Assembly (NCBI RefSeq): GCF_004331285.1
Contig: NZ_SJOH01000003.1
Coordinates: 62,001 to 126,000 of the forward strand
Direction of reading: 5' to 3'
DNA: 64,000 nt
From: Acinetobacter sp. ANC 3781
GTDB lineage: Bacteria > Pseudomonadota > Gammaproteobacteria > Pseudomonadales > Moraxellaceae
In this document: one piece after another, positions 48,338-56,134 of the stretch
Layout: every line of letters begins with the position of its first letter
How positions within the stretch are numbered: position 1 is the first letter of the stretch
Notes under the pieces: generated by a model
Seen by the model: only the letters and a program-made list of their open reading frames with translations
Told to the model about the DNA's origin: nothing
The model's database searches: none
Translations under genes and position numbers: made by a program

Positions 48338-48445
48338 TTAAAATTTATTTAATCAAAATACTTTACCTGATTTTTATGTACACACATTTGTACACTTTGA
48401 AAAATCTGCTATGTACATTATAGCTTAGCAAACATCGAAAAATAT

Positions 48446-48464
48446 AAAGCCCTCACTTGAGGGC
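48446..48464 (-). terminator. Terminator of lysis cassette A (first copy of a 19-bp repeat)
   Basis: AAAGCCCTCACTTGAGGGC reads on the minus strand as a GCCCTCA-AGT-GAGGGC hairpin followed by TTTATATTTT, 10 bases past the amidase stop. The same 19 bases recur at 54576-54594. Confidence 0.8.
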
Positions 48465-48473
48465 CTTCTCAAA

Positions 48474-49241
48474 TCACTTTGAATGCTTAATCAAAATCAT
48501 CGCTACAGCTTTTGCAGCCGACCAATACTTTGTATTAAATGCTGCCAATTCAGCTTCATTTGAAATAAAACCCAGTTCCACAATCAAGCCGCCATTGCTG
48601 ATAAATCCAAGTTTTCCACGTGCTGACTGGCTTTGGTCAATCCAACCATTATCGCCACGCAATCGACTGCCAAAAACATCTGCAACGGCTTTAGATAACT
48701 CTTGAGCTAGTTTCTTGTCTTTGGGTAATGCAATGGTTTCAATTCCGTTGGCTTGCTTTGATGTCGCAGCATTCATATGGAATTCAACCGCTACAGATGA
48801 GCCCTTAATCAGTTTGATGGCAGTATTTAAATCCTGATTAAGCGTTCCCACCCCATCCGTTTTGTATTGAATGTCTGCTTCACGTAAATAGTAAGCAACA
48901 GCATTACGGAATTGAGAGACCAATTCAGCTTCTTTGAACTTGCCATTCACTGCACCCGGGTCTTTATTAGAATGCCCTGCTGTGACTGTGACGAATTGAT
49001 TTACTTCGTGCAATTCAGGTTGTTTTTTCAAGCGAGCAAGGACCATGGCCACGCCCACAAAACAACCTACATATTCTTGCCACTGTGCAGGAATGTAAGC
49101 TTTTAAGTCCTGAGGAATGATATTCCAGACCTGAACAAACTGTTCTGAGAATAAAATCAGGAGGTAAAAAAAGGCGCTAATTGCGCCCACTTGTACTGAC
49201 TTGAGTTTCCAAGCCTGCTTCCAGTTATCGATTAGTTTCAT
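48474..49241 (-). CDS. Holin-like domain fused to N-acetylmuramoyl-L-alanine amidase
   Basis: The 255-residue protein has an Amidase_3 catalytic domain from about residue 85: VTAGHSNKDPGAVN (zinc His), KEAELVSQ (Glu), VEFHMNAAT (His) and IVELGFISN (catalytic Glu). The first 80 residues are not a usual amidase part. They start MKLIDNWKQAWKLKSVQVGA, contain two hydrophobic segments and end ARLKKQPEL, and they align throughout with the small holin at 55299 (MKLVDNARQWYKFWSIQLSA ... ARLVKQPQL). It looks like a holin-endolysin fusion. It overlaps the upstream holin gene by 4 bases. Confidence 0.85.
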   Translation of the reverse strand: MKLIDNWKQAWKLKSVQVGAISAFFYLLILFSEQFVQVWNIIPQDLKAYIPAQWQEYVGCFVGVAMVLARLKKQPELHEVNQFVTVTAGHSNKDPGAVNGKFKEAELVSQFRNAVAYYLREADIQYKTDGVGTLNQDLNTAIKLIKGSSVAVEFHMNAATSKQANGIETIALPKDKKLAQELSKAVADVFGSRLRGDNGWIDQSQSARGKLGFISNGGLIVELGFISNEAELAAFNTKYWSAAKAVAMILIKHSK

Positions 49242-49519
49242 TTAACACCCCATTTTGTAGATTGCGACTTAAGCCAGTTTTCAATAAATGTACTTCCCAA
49301 AATCCCCAGAGCTGATGCAATCGCAATCAAGGCTAGTGGGCTAATATCAGGAATTTGCAGAATGATGGCGCCTGCAATCGTTGATGTTGCTGCGCCCAAA
49401 ATCGTTCTGCCAATCGTCAAGCGCCAAGTCAGTTTTTCATCTGAAACAAGTAGCTTTGCAAAACCAATACATGCCCCGATTACGATCAGTAAAAGTAAAT
49501 TTTTCTCATGCTCCTGCAT
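49238..49519 (-). CDS. Small phage membrane protein, probable holin
   Basis: This 93-residue protein has about three hydrophobic helices (residues 8-26, 36-56 and 60-80) and overlaps the amidase start by 4 bases (ATGA), the classic holin-endolysin arrangement. Family is not recognised by sequence, so holin is assigned from size, topology and context. It is preceded by TTAGGGGGC and a leader similar to that of cassette B. Confidence 0.72.
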   Translation of the reverse strand: MQEHEKNLLLLIVIGACIGFAKLLVSDEKLTWRLTIGRTILGAATSTIAGAIILQIPDISPLALIAIASALGILGSTFIENWLKSQSTKWGVK

Positions 49520-49546
49520 GATGCCCCCTAATTTTTGACATTAAAA

Positions 49547-49574
49547 AACCCTGATCTAATTAAAGATCAGGGTT
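49547..49574 (-). terminator. Terminator just upstream of lysis cassette A
   Basis: AACCCTGATCT and AGATCAGGGTT form a perfect 11-bp stem with a 6-base loop, and the T-run is on the minus strand. No minus-strand gene now lies upstream for it to terminate, since the next gene on the right runs the other way. Confidence 0.8.
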
Positions 49575-49623
49575 GGTGGTGGTTTGTTGATTAATTAAAT
49601 AACATTTCATTTTTCATATTTAG

Positions 49624-49652
49624 TCTATAAAATCATTTCGATTTTTTATAGA
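49624..49652 (+). promoter_or_regulatory. Inverted repeat upstream of the acyltransferase gene
   Basis: TCTATAAAA and TTTTATAGA (9 bp, 11-base spacer) lie 16 bases before the ATG. It could be an operator or a leader hairpin; it is not followed by a T-run. Confidence 0.45.
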
Positions 49653-49667
49653 AAAATATGAAGTAAG

Positions 49668-51608
49668 ATGAACCAGAAGTTTAGATACGATATTAATGGA
49701 TTGAGAGCTTACGCTGTTGCCTTAGTAGTACTTTTTCACTTTGGAATTTTTGGATTCTCCGGTGGATTTATTGGTGTTGACATGTTTTTTGTCATTTCAG
49801 GTTTCCTGATGACAAAAATCATTGTAAGCAGCTTAACCAAAGATACTTTTAGTTTTTTGAAATTTTACATTTCCAGAGCCAACAGAATTATTCCAGCTCT
49901 TGCTGCATTAATCTCGGTTGTTGGCTTGATTGGCTGGTTTACTCTACTCCCTCAAGAATTTAAAGATTATGCAAAACACTCAATTGTCAGTTTAAGTTTC
50001 TTATCAAATATCCAATATTTTAGAGAATCAGGATATTTTGATGCTGTATCTCATGAAAAATTACTTTTGCATACATGGTCGCTATCAGTTGAATGGCAGT
50101 TCTATATAATTCTTCCTATATTCTTATTTCTTGTAGCAAGACTATTCAAAAATATAAAATTTTTGAAATTTATATACATCATAGTTTTTTTAATATCTTT
50201 ATTACTTTCCATATACTTCACTAAAAACTATGCCTCCGCTTCTTTCTATTTACTCCCAACACGCGCATGGGAAATGATGGCAGGCGGGCTAATTTTTCTT
50301 TACTTTGATAAAGTCATTTTTAAGGAAAACTCAAAAAGAATCTTGGATCTATTGGGTTTTACTTTAATCATTTTATCTTTAATTTTATTTACAGGAAAAA
50401 CTGCTTGGCCAAGCTATAATGCACTACTACCTGTTATTGGTTCGTTTTTAATACTATTAGCAAATAATAATAATTCTCTATTTACCAACAATAAAATTGC
50501 ACAGTTTCTAGGCAACACATCTTATTCCATTTATTTATGGCATTGGCCGCTTGTTTTTTATCTGGCCTATTTAGAAAAATCCAACAATATCCTATTTATT
50601 AGTGGTGCAATTATTTTATCTGTAGTACTGGGATGGATATCTTACAAATTTATTGAAAACCCTACACGTAAATATTTATCAAATCTATCAACTTCAAAAA
50701 ACTACACAGTTACCGTAATCTACATACTTATTCCAGTAGCGCTACTTAGCTTTGTATATGTGAAAAATGGGCTTCCAAGTCGCCTGTCGGATGAAGTGAA
50801 ACAAATTGCAATTAAGAATGCTGAGCGAAATCCAAGGTTTAATGAATGTCATCCCTCATCTGGATCGCAGCTTCCGGAATGTTTGTATGGTAATGGTGAT
50901 GTTAAATTATTAGTGATTGGTGATAGTCATGCTGAGTCTATGATGCAGGCTGTACAAAAATCTTTACCAAATAACGCTTCAGCTTTAGATTGGACATATT
51001 CTGGATGCCCAACTGTTAAAAATATTAAGAAAATAAATAGCCCTGACTTTAAATGTGGTGAAGCTATTTCCTACTATTTGAAGAAGTCTGTAAGTGATTA
51101 TCCTGATTCAAAAATATTAATCATTAATCGAACTAACGTTTTATTCCATGGTGCTCCTGATGGGGATCCAACGATTGAGAAACCTATAAGATATATTACC
51201 AAGCCATCGGAAAGTTACGATCAAAATTATCATCAAACCATGAAATCTGCTTATGTAGAGACATTGTGCGAATTTGCCAAAAATCATGAAGTTTACGTGA
51301 CTAGGCCAGTACCAGAATTCCCAGTAAATATCCCTAAAGTATTAGGGCACCGATTAATTATTAATTCTGATGAGAAAATTACAATTTCAAAAAAGGACTA
51401 TCTAGAAAGGAGTAAGCTTACTTTTGAAGCACAAGATGAAGCAAGTAGACAATGCGGCATCCATATTTTAGATACTACCGGCTATTTCTGCGACTCAGAC
51501 AAATGCTACTCTGATAAAAATGGGATACCATTGTATTTCGATGATGATCACCTAAGTGTCTATGGGGCAGATCAGCTGATACCTTTATTCAAAACAATAT
51601 CTAAGTAA
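49668..51608 (+). CDS. OafA/YrhL-type acyltransferase with SGNH domain
   Basis: The 646-residue protein has an AT3 membrane acyltransferase domain (residues 1-350, about ten helices) with RYDINGLRAYAVALVVLFHF, DMFFVISGFLMT and LSVEWQFYIILP. A periplasmic SGNH domain follows (about 410-640), with the nucleophile in LLVIGDSHAESMM and the DxxH pair in DDDHLSVYG. Such enzymes O-acetylate surface polysaccharides or peptidoglycan. Prophage-carried relatives acetylate capsule in Acinetobacter, so lysogenic conversion is a reasonable inference; the acceptor is unknown. Its codon use is more AT-rich than the neighbouring host genes. Confidence 0.88.
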   Translation: MNQKFRYDINGLRAYAVALVVLFHFGIFGFSGGFIGVDMFFVISGFLMTKIIVSSLTKDTFSFLKFYISRANRIIPALAALISVVGLIGWFTLLPQEFKDYAKHSIVSLSFLSNIQYFRESGYFDAVSHEKLLLHTWSLSVEWQFYIILPIFLFLVARLFKNIKFLKFIYIIVFLISLLLSIYFTKNYASASFYLLPTRAWEMMAGGLIFLYFDKVIFKENSKRILDLLGFTLIILSLILFTGKTAWPSYNALLPVIGSFLILLANNNNSLFTNNKIAQFLGNTSYSIYLWHWPLVFYLAYLEKSNNILFISGAIILSVVLGWISYKFIENPTRKYLSNLSTSKNYTVTVIYILIPVALLSFVYVKNGLPSRLSDEVKQIAIKNAERNPRFNECHPSSGSQLPECLYGNGDVKLLVIGDSHAESMMQAVQKSLPNNASALDWTYSGCPTVKNIKKINSPDFKCGEAISYYLKKSVSDYPDSKILIINRTNVLFHGAPDGDPTIEKPIRYITKPSESYDQNYHQTMKSAYVETLCEFAKNHEVYVTRPVPEFPVNIPKVLGHRLIINSDEKITISKKDYLERSKLTFEAQDEASRQCGIHILDTTGYFCDSDKCYSDKNGIPLYFDDDHLSVYGADQLIPLFKTISK

Positions 51609-51613
51609 AATTT

Positions 51614-51637
51614 AAAGCCCTTATTTAAGGGCTTTTT
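51614..51637 (+). terminator. Acyltransferase terminator
   Basis: AAAGCCCTTA and TAAGGGCTTT pair around TT, followed by TTCTT, 6 bases past the stop. Confidence 0.85.
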
Positions 51638-51772
51638 CTTCAGGCCAAACTTCAATTAATCATTCAACATCAATTGCGTGGCCATCTGCTTTTTCGCAAT
51701 ACCATTCATCAGAAATATTAAAATAAAGCGTCAAGTAATGACTTATTATTGATTGTAAATGATTTTTTAAAT

Positions 51773-51834
51773 TTGTATGTAAAACTCATAATCTCTACAA
51801 TTTTGAATAATGTAACATAATTCAAAGTTGTAGA
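51773..51834 (+). promoter_or_regulatory. umuDC promoter overlapped by a 41-bp near-perfect palindrome
   Basis: A TTGTAT (51773-51778) and TACAAT (51796-51801) pair has a 17-base spacer. A palindrome covers 51794-51834: arms TCTACAA/TTGTAGA (outer) and TTTTGAAT/ATTCAAA (inner) with a GTAAC centre; 18 of 20 base pairs match. It spans the -10 box to one base before the umuD ATG, so a bound dimer would block transcription. TTGAA...TTCAA halves resemble, from memory, UmuDAb-type operators of Acinetobacter. Confidence 0.75.
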
Positions 51835-51835
51835 T

Positions 51836-52402
51836 ATGAAAGAACTTAAAAACCGGGGTGGTGCAAGAATTGGGGCGGGTCGCAAGAAGGCATTAGAGGC
51901 TACAAAAGTGCTTCGTGTACCTGAGTCTCGTATTATTGATATCAAAGAATATTTAAAATCATCGAAGAATGGAAATGAAATTATTGATATTCGCCAATTT
52001 GATCCTATAACAAAAATAGAAATTCCTTTAGCTGTTGAACGCGTCCAAGCTGGCTTTCCTTCCCCAGCCCAAGACTATATTGACAAGAAACTCGACCTTA
52101 ATGAGTTTTTAATTCATAACGCCAATGCAACCTTTATCGTACGCGCCAACTCCCTTTCAATGCTCAATGCCGGTATTGATATCAATGACGCTCTCATTGT
52201 GGATCGAAGTATTGAAGCTCAACATAGGGATATCGTGGTTGCATGTGTTGATAATGAATTTACCTTAAAAAGACTTATCATTGATGCAAAGGGATGCTGG
52301 CTTAAGGCTGAGAATGAAGGCTATTCGGATATTCACCCAGTGGATGGTCAAGAGTTTGAAATTTGGGGAGTGGTAACCAACGTTATCAAAAAGTTTAGAT
52401 GA
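51836..52402 (+). CDS. umuD: UmuD-like S24 peptidase with long N-terminal extension
   Basis: UmuD is cleaved on activated RecA and then works with UmuC in error-prone repair. This 188-residue protein has the S24 self-cleavage parts: cleavage site Ala72-Gly73 ([10 protein letters not shown]), Ser108 in NSLSMLNAG and Lys145 in EFTLKRL. The stretch before the cleavage site is 72 residues, against 24 in E. coli, and begins with a basic [11 protein letters not shown] patch, suggesting DNA binding as in UmuDAb of Acinetobacter. A palindrome abuts the start. There is no clear ribosome-binding site. It overlaps umuC by 4 bases. Confidence 0.9.
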   Translation: MKELKNRGGARIGAGRKKALEATKVLRVPESRIIDIKEYLKSSKNGNEIIDIRQFDPITKIEIPLAVERVQAGFPSPAQDYIDKKLDLNEFLIHNANATFIVRANSLSMLNAGIDINDALIVDRSIEAQHRDIVVACVDNEFTLKRLIIDAKGCWLKAENEGYSDIHPVDGQEFEIWGVVTNVIKKFR

Positions 52403-53697
52403 GATCACAAGAAGAAATATACGCACTCATTGATGTGAATAATTGCTATGTCTCATGTGAGCGTTTATTCAATCCAAAACTAAAAAATGTGCCAGTAATC
52501 GTCCTCTCGAATAATGATGGTTGCGCTGTAGCACGTTCACCAGAAGCAAAAGACCTTGGCATCAAAATGGGTATTCCCCTTTTCCAGATCCGCGATATTG
52601 TTGAGAAGTATAATGTTCAGGTGTTATCCAGCAATTATGCTTTATATGCAGAAATGTCACATCGCTTTCATTCAATTTTGGCTGACTACGTTGCACCAGG
52701 CGAACAAGAGATTTATTCAATTGATGAGTGTTTTTTAAGAGTCACTGCTTATGCTGAAAACTATGATCTAACTGAATATGCTCAAGGTATGCGGCAACGT
52801 ATTTTACAATGGGTTGGATTGCCAGTTTGCGTGGGGATTGGCCGGTCCAAGACGGAAGCCAAACTAGCTAATCATATGGCCAAGAAAGGAAAACGATTTA
52901 ATAGTGTGTGCAATTTAGTGACCATGGATTCAAAGCATAGAGCTTATTTTTTAAGCCTGATTGATGTTTCTGAAGTTTGGGGCGTTGGTCGTAAACATAG
53001 CAAAAAGCTTAATACTCTTGGGATCAATACTGTGTTGGATTTGGTGCAGGCTGATCCACACCAGTTGGGTAAAATATTTTCTGTAGTCATGCAGCGAACA
53101 GTTATGGAGTTGCAAGGCACATCATGTATTGATCTTGAACAAGCACCACCAACCAAAAAACAGATCATTTCATCACGCTCATTTGGCTCTCGGGTGACAG
53201 ATATAGAATCACTCTCTGAAGCAATGAGTGACTATCTTCAAAATGCAGTTAAACGCTTAAGAGAAGATAATTCATTATGTGGATGTGTGATTGCTTTTGC
53301 TCAGTCTAATCCGTTTGATAAGAGCAGACCTTTCTACAACAAATCGGTCAGTATTGGATTTCCAGAGCCTACTGACTCCGCTGCAGTAATGAACAGAGCT
53401 GTGATGAAGTGTATAAATGAATTGTTTTTAGAGGGTATTGAGTTTAAAAAATGCGGAGTGATATTGACTGCAATCGAGCCGAAGTCGACGCACATTTATG
53501 ATTTGCTTTCTGACAGCACACAAATAGAAAAAAATGAAAAGCTGCAAGAAGCCTTGGAAAAAGTAAAAATTAAATTTGGTGATAAGAAATTAGCTATTGG
53601 CCCATGTAAAATGCATGGCAGAGCATGGGCAATGTCGAGACAAAATTTGACGCAGAATTATTTTAGTTGGGATGGGTTATTGACGATAAACGACTGA
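52399..53697 (+). CDS. umuC: DNA polymerase V catalytic subunit UmuC (Y family)
   Basis: The 432-residue protein is a Y-family translesion polymerase. Metal-binding acidic motifs are [15 protein letters not shown] (about 8-22) and the SIDE motif in [10 protein letters not shown] (about 107-116). A helix-hairpin-helix region ([20 protein letters not shown]) and a little-finger domain follow. Length matches E. coli UmuC (422). It overlaps umuD by 4 bases (ATGA), so one operon is expected. All catalytic residues appear intact, so it should be active. Confidence 0.95.
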   Translation: MRSQEEIYALIDVNNCYVSCERLFNPKLKNVPVIVLSNNDGCAVARSPEAKDLGIKMGIPLFQIRDIVEKYNVQVLSSNYALYAEMSHRFHSILADYVAPGEQEIYSIDECFLRVTAYAENYDLTEYAQGMRQRILQWVGLPVCVGIGRSKTEAKLANHMAKKGKRFNSVCNLVTMDSKHRAYFLSLIDVSEVWGVGRKHSKKLNTLGINTVLDLVQADPHQLGKIFSVVMQRTVMELQGTSCIDLEQAPPTKKQIISSRSFGSRVTDIESLSEAMSDYLQNAVKRLREDNSLCGCVIAFAQSNPFDKSRPFYNKSVSIGFPEPTDSAAVMNRAVMKCINELFLEGIEFKKCGVILTAIEPKSTHIYDLLSDSTQIEKNEKLQEALEKVKIKFGDKKLAIGPCKMHGRAWAMSRQNLTQNYFSWDGLLTIND

Positions 53698-53749
53698 TTG
53701 CCTATCGACCTAAATGTTAAATTTAATTTAAGAAAATAAGAGTCAAATA

Positions 53750-54541
53750 ATGCTAATAAAAGGATATTGGATTCTTTCCTTGTATGCACTGTTACTTATT
53801 GGGTGTACATCAAAGGATATTCCTCAAGAGGGGGAAATAGTGACATGGAAACAAAATCTAGAACTTATTGTTAAAGCTAAACTAGGGCCACGTCGCGAGC
53901 ATATACCAGATCAATTCGATTATGAGTTTTATAAACCTGCACGAGAACATTATTTAGGTCAATTTGCCATAAACTATGTTCCTGAAAAATTTCCAACAAT
54001 TATGCAAGGAGAAGCGAACAGTTTGCCGATGCCTGATTCGAATCGACAATTACAATTTGATTTAAAGTTAAGCAATTTAGATTTTCAAGCAACGGATGGA
54101 TATTTGCCTGATCATGATGACCAAGTGAGAGTAAGGATTGAAGGTCTTACCATGGATATGCGAGCTGAAAATTTAGATACTCATAAGACATTTTTACAAA
54201 GAAAAGAATTTTTTGAAAAAAATTCAAAATTTGAAAAATATGGTCTGACTTGTTATCAGAGATTAGAAGCAGACTATTCCTTTAATTGTTATGGAAAATC
54301 TAAAGAGCCTGGCGTCAGTGGTGTTTTATTAAGTATACAAACTTTAGAAAGTTCAGTTGCACTGGAAAACAAGATTATTCCAATTAGAGGTGATAGTTAT
54401 CAACCTAATAAATATGGCGGTATCTGGATTCAATGGGAAATGAACTTGAATAATTGGGATAGATGGCAAGAAATAGATAGTGCAATTTGGCGCTTATTAG
54501 GTACATGGAACTCTGCTCCACCATCTCAAGAAAGTAACTGA
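53750..54541 (+). CDS. Prophage cargo lipoprotein of unknown function
   Basis: I do not recognise this 263-residue protein. It has a short signal peptide and lipobox LIGC at about residues 15-18 (SLYALLLIGCTSKD), so it is probably a lipoprotein. The mature part has a tryptophan-rich end (IWIQWEMNLNNWDRWQEID). It follows umuC by 52 bases on the same strand. Position between umuDC and the phage lysis genes makes it a likely lysogeny-expressed accessory gene. Confidence 0.72.
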   Translation: MLIKGYWILSLYALLLIGCTSKDIPQEGEIVTWKQNLELIVKAKLGPRREHIPDQFDYEFYKPAREHYLGQFAINYVPEKFPTIMQGEANSLPMPDSNRQLQFDLKLSNLDFQATDGYLPDHDDQVRVRIEGLTMDMRAENLDTHKTFLQRKEFFEKNSKFEKYGLTCYQRLEADYSFNCYGKSKEPGVSGVLLSIQTLESSVALENKIIPIRGDSYQPNKYGGIWIQWEMNLNNWDRWQEIDSAIWRLLGTWNSAPPSQESN

Positions 54542-54575
54542 TTTTAGTTTCATTTAACATAATGGTGCTTATAAG

Positions 54576-54594
54576 AAAGCCCTCACTTGAGGGC
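54576..54594. terminator. Shared terminator of the lipoprotein gene and lysis cassette B (second copy of the 19-bp repeat)
   Basis: AAAGCCCTCACTTGAGGGC, identical to 48446-48464, forms a hairpin with T-rich flanks on both strands. On the minus strand it overlaps the last codons and stop of the muramidase gene (stop at 54583-54585). Confidence 0.8.
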
Positions 54595-55302
54595 TTTCTT
54601 ATATGCATCAGCTAACTTCACATCATACTTATTGATTGCATAATTTCTGCCGTTATAACCTCTAGCAAACGCTTTCCAGTCTTTGTTCTTTAAAGCGCTG
54701 ATAAGATTATTTACTTTGATGTATCGGCACATTGCGTCAAGCTGCGAGGCTTCATCCTTGTACATGGCATCAATGAATGACTGTAGTGATACATAACCAA
54801 GTGCCTTCCAGTGATAACCCATCACTTGACCCAATCCCCACGAACACGATTCAAGTGCCACATCGCGATTAAGCTTTGATGCTCTGTCTAGTTTATTGTG
54901 TTGCTCTGAAAATTTACCATAAGCACCTGGTGAAGAATTGCAAAGATCTGGATATAACCTGGACCATTCTTTGGATTTAGTTATCCAGTTGATTGCTTGA
55001 AGACCCTCATAGAATTTATGGCGCTCAAAAAGAATAACCGGCGAGCCATCAGTATTGAATCCTGATCCTTTGCACTCCACTTCCATTACTGCTTTTAAGG
55101 CCGCAACTTCAATACCGAGTAATTTTGCTTGATCAACAATTTGATCATTGGTGATTTTTTTACTCATTACATCAATAGCAATGCCAAGCATTACAGCAAC
55201 ATCATCGTAGGCGGTTGCAATTAACTTATCGGCAGCTTCAACCTGTTTCTGGGTAAGCTTTCCTCCGCTAATCTTGCGCAAGAAATCAAAAATTTGTTTC
55301 AT
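54583..55302 (-). CDS. Phage N-acetylmuramidase endolysin
   Basis: The 239-residue protein matches the N-acetylmuramidase (PF11860-type) endolysins: an N-terminal PG-binding/helical region (about 1-80), then EVECKGSGFNTDGSPVILFE with the catalytic Glu and later SCSWGLGQVMGYHWKALGY and ARGYNGRNY. It would cut the glycan backbone of peptidoglycan. It overlaps the upstream holin by 4 bases. Its last codons and stop lie inside a terminator hairpin. Confidence 0.88.
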   Translation of the reverse strand: MKQIFDFLRKISGGKLTQKQVEAADKLIATAYDDVAVMLGIAIDVMSKKITNDQIVDQAKLLGIEVAALKAVMEVECKGSGFNTDGSPVILFERHKFYEGLQAINWITKSKEWSRLYPDLCNSSPGAYGKFSEQHNKLDRASKLNRDVALESCSWGLGQVMGYHWKALGYVSLQSFIDAMYKDEASQLDAMCRYIKVNNLISALKNKDWKAFARGYNGRNYAINKYDVKLADAYKKALK

Positions 55303-55556
55303 GGATTACCACCATCTTTAACCAATTGAGGTTGTTTCACCAGTCGAGCCAATTGCCCTGTAATCACAAGGATTAAGCCCACCCACTTGATTGTTTGCGG
55401 TGACAAGAAATAGAAATAATCAGCGGCGTGAATCATCCACCATGCAGTAATTTCACTACCATATGCAAACCACGCAGATAATAAAAAAGCGCCTAAAGCG
55501 CTTAATTGGATGGACCAGAATTTATACCACTGTCGGGCATTATCTACTAATTTCAT
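55299..55556 (-). CDS. Phage holin, two membrane segments
   Basis: The 85-residue protein has two hydrophobic helices (about 15-33 and 50-68) and a basic C-terminus (ARLVKQPQLVKDGG). It aligns with the N-terminal domain of the amidase at 48474 over its full length. ATG 55556 (MKLVDNARQW) is chosen because it matches the paralogue start and has GAGAG upstream. It overlaps the upstream gene by 17 bases and the endolysin by 4. Confidence 0.82.
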   Translation of the reverse strand: MKLVDNARQWYKFWSIQLSALGAFLLSAWFAYGSEITAWWMIHAADYFYFLSPQTIKWVGLILVITGQLARLVKQPQLVKDGGNP

Positions 55557-56112
55557 TAGCACTCTCTCTGTAATTGCGTTCATAAAGTTTGTTTCGGATT
55601 TCTTCTAAAGTTCGAAGTGATTGATCAGACTGCTTTTCAAGAACCTGGATTTTTTGAGCATTTTCCATTGATCGAGTGGTCATAGCATCGGTTTTACCAG
55701 TCTGGGTATTCCATGCGACTCCCAAGGCACCAAGTAAAGCAATCCCACCCCAGCGCACAATATTTGTGGTGTTATCAATTTTTGTTTTACTTTCACTTAA
55801 TACCCGGATTTGAAGATCAACTTCTTTATGCTTAACTTCGGTATCTTGACGGATCTGCTTCATCTCAGCACGAAGGCTTGATTTAGTTCGATCCAAATCT
55901 TCTTCAAAACCATCTCTGGCCTTTTGTAAGTCGTGTACAGTCTTTTGCTGGTCCTTTTGAAGTTGCTCAAACTGCACACTCATCCGGTCAATTTTCTGCG
56001 GTAAATCTGCCAATTTTTCCATGCTTTGACGTAGCTGATTAATGTTGTCTGAAATTGCGTAAAGCTGGCTAGGTGTTATTGGTGGTGGATCAGTTGTGTA
56101 GTCATTGGACAT
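55540..56112 (-). CDS. Coiled-coil phage membrane protein in lysis cassette B
   Basis: From ATG 56112 (MSNDYTTDPPPITPSQLY), the 190-residue protein has a long charged coiled coil (about 20-110), one membrane segment at about 120-136 (GGIALLGALGVAWN) and a further coiled C-terminus. Start chosen for the TTAGGGGGCGG upstream and its similarity to the cassette A leader. It may be a spanin-like or holin-regulatory protein, but no spanin motif is seen. Confidence 0.68.
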   Translation of the reverse strand: MSNDYTTDPPPITPSQLYAISDNINQLRQSMEKLADLPQKIDRMSVQFEQLQKDQQKTVHDLQKARDGFEEDLDRTKSSLRAEMKQIRQDTEVKHKEVDLQIRVLSESKTKIDNTTNIVRWGGIALLGALGVAWNTQTGKTDAMTTRSMENAQKIQVLEKQSDQSLRTLEEIRNKLYERNYRESANEISR

Positions 56113-56134
56113 GCCGCCCCCTAAATTTTGGCAA

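Noticed and set aside
48253..48473. A tRNA gene as the prophage attachment site
   Set aside because: No cloverleaf, no GTTCGA-like T-loop and no CCA end can be seen in this gap.
43420..54600. Recurring AGCCCT...AGGGCT palindromes as a dispersed repeat family
   Set aside because: Each lies just after a gene with a T-run and acts as a terminator; only the 48446 and 54576 copies are identical, and those are reported separately.
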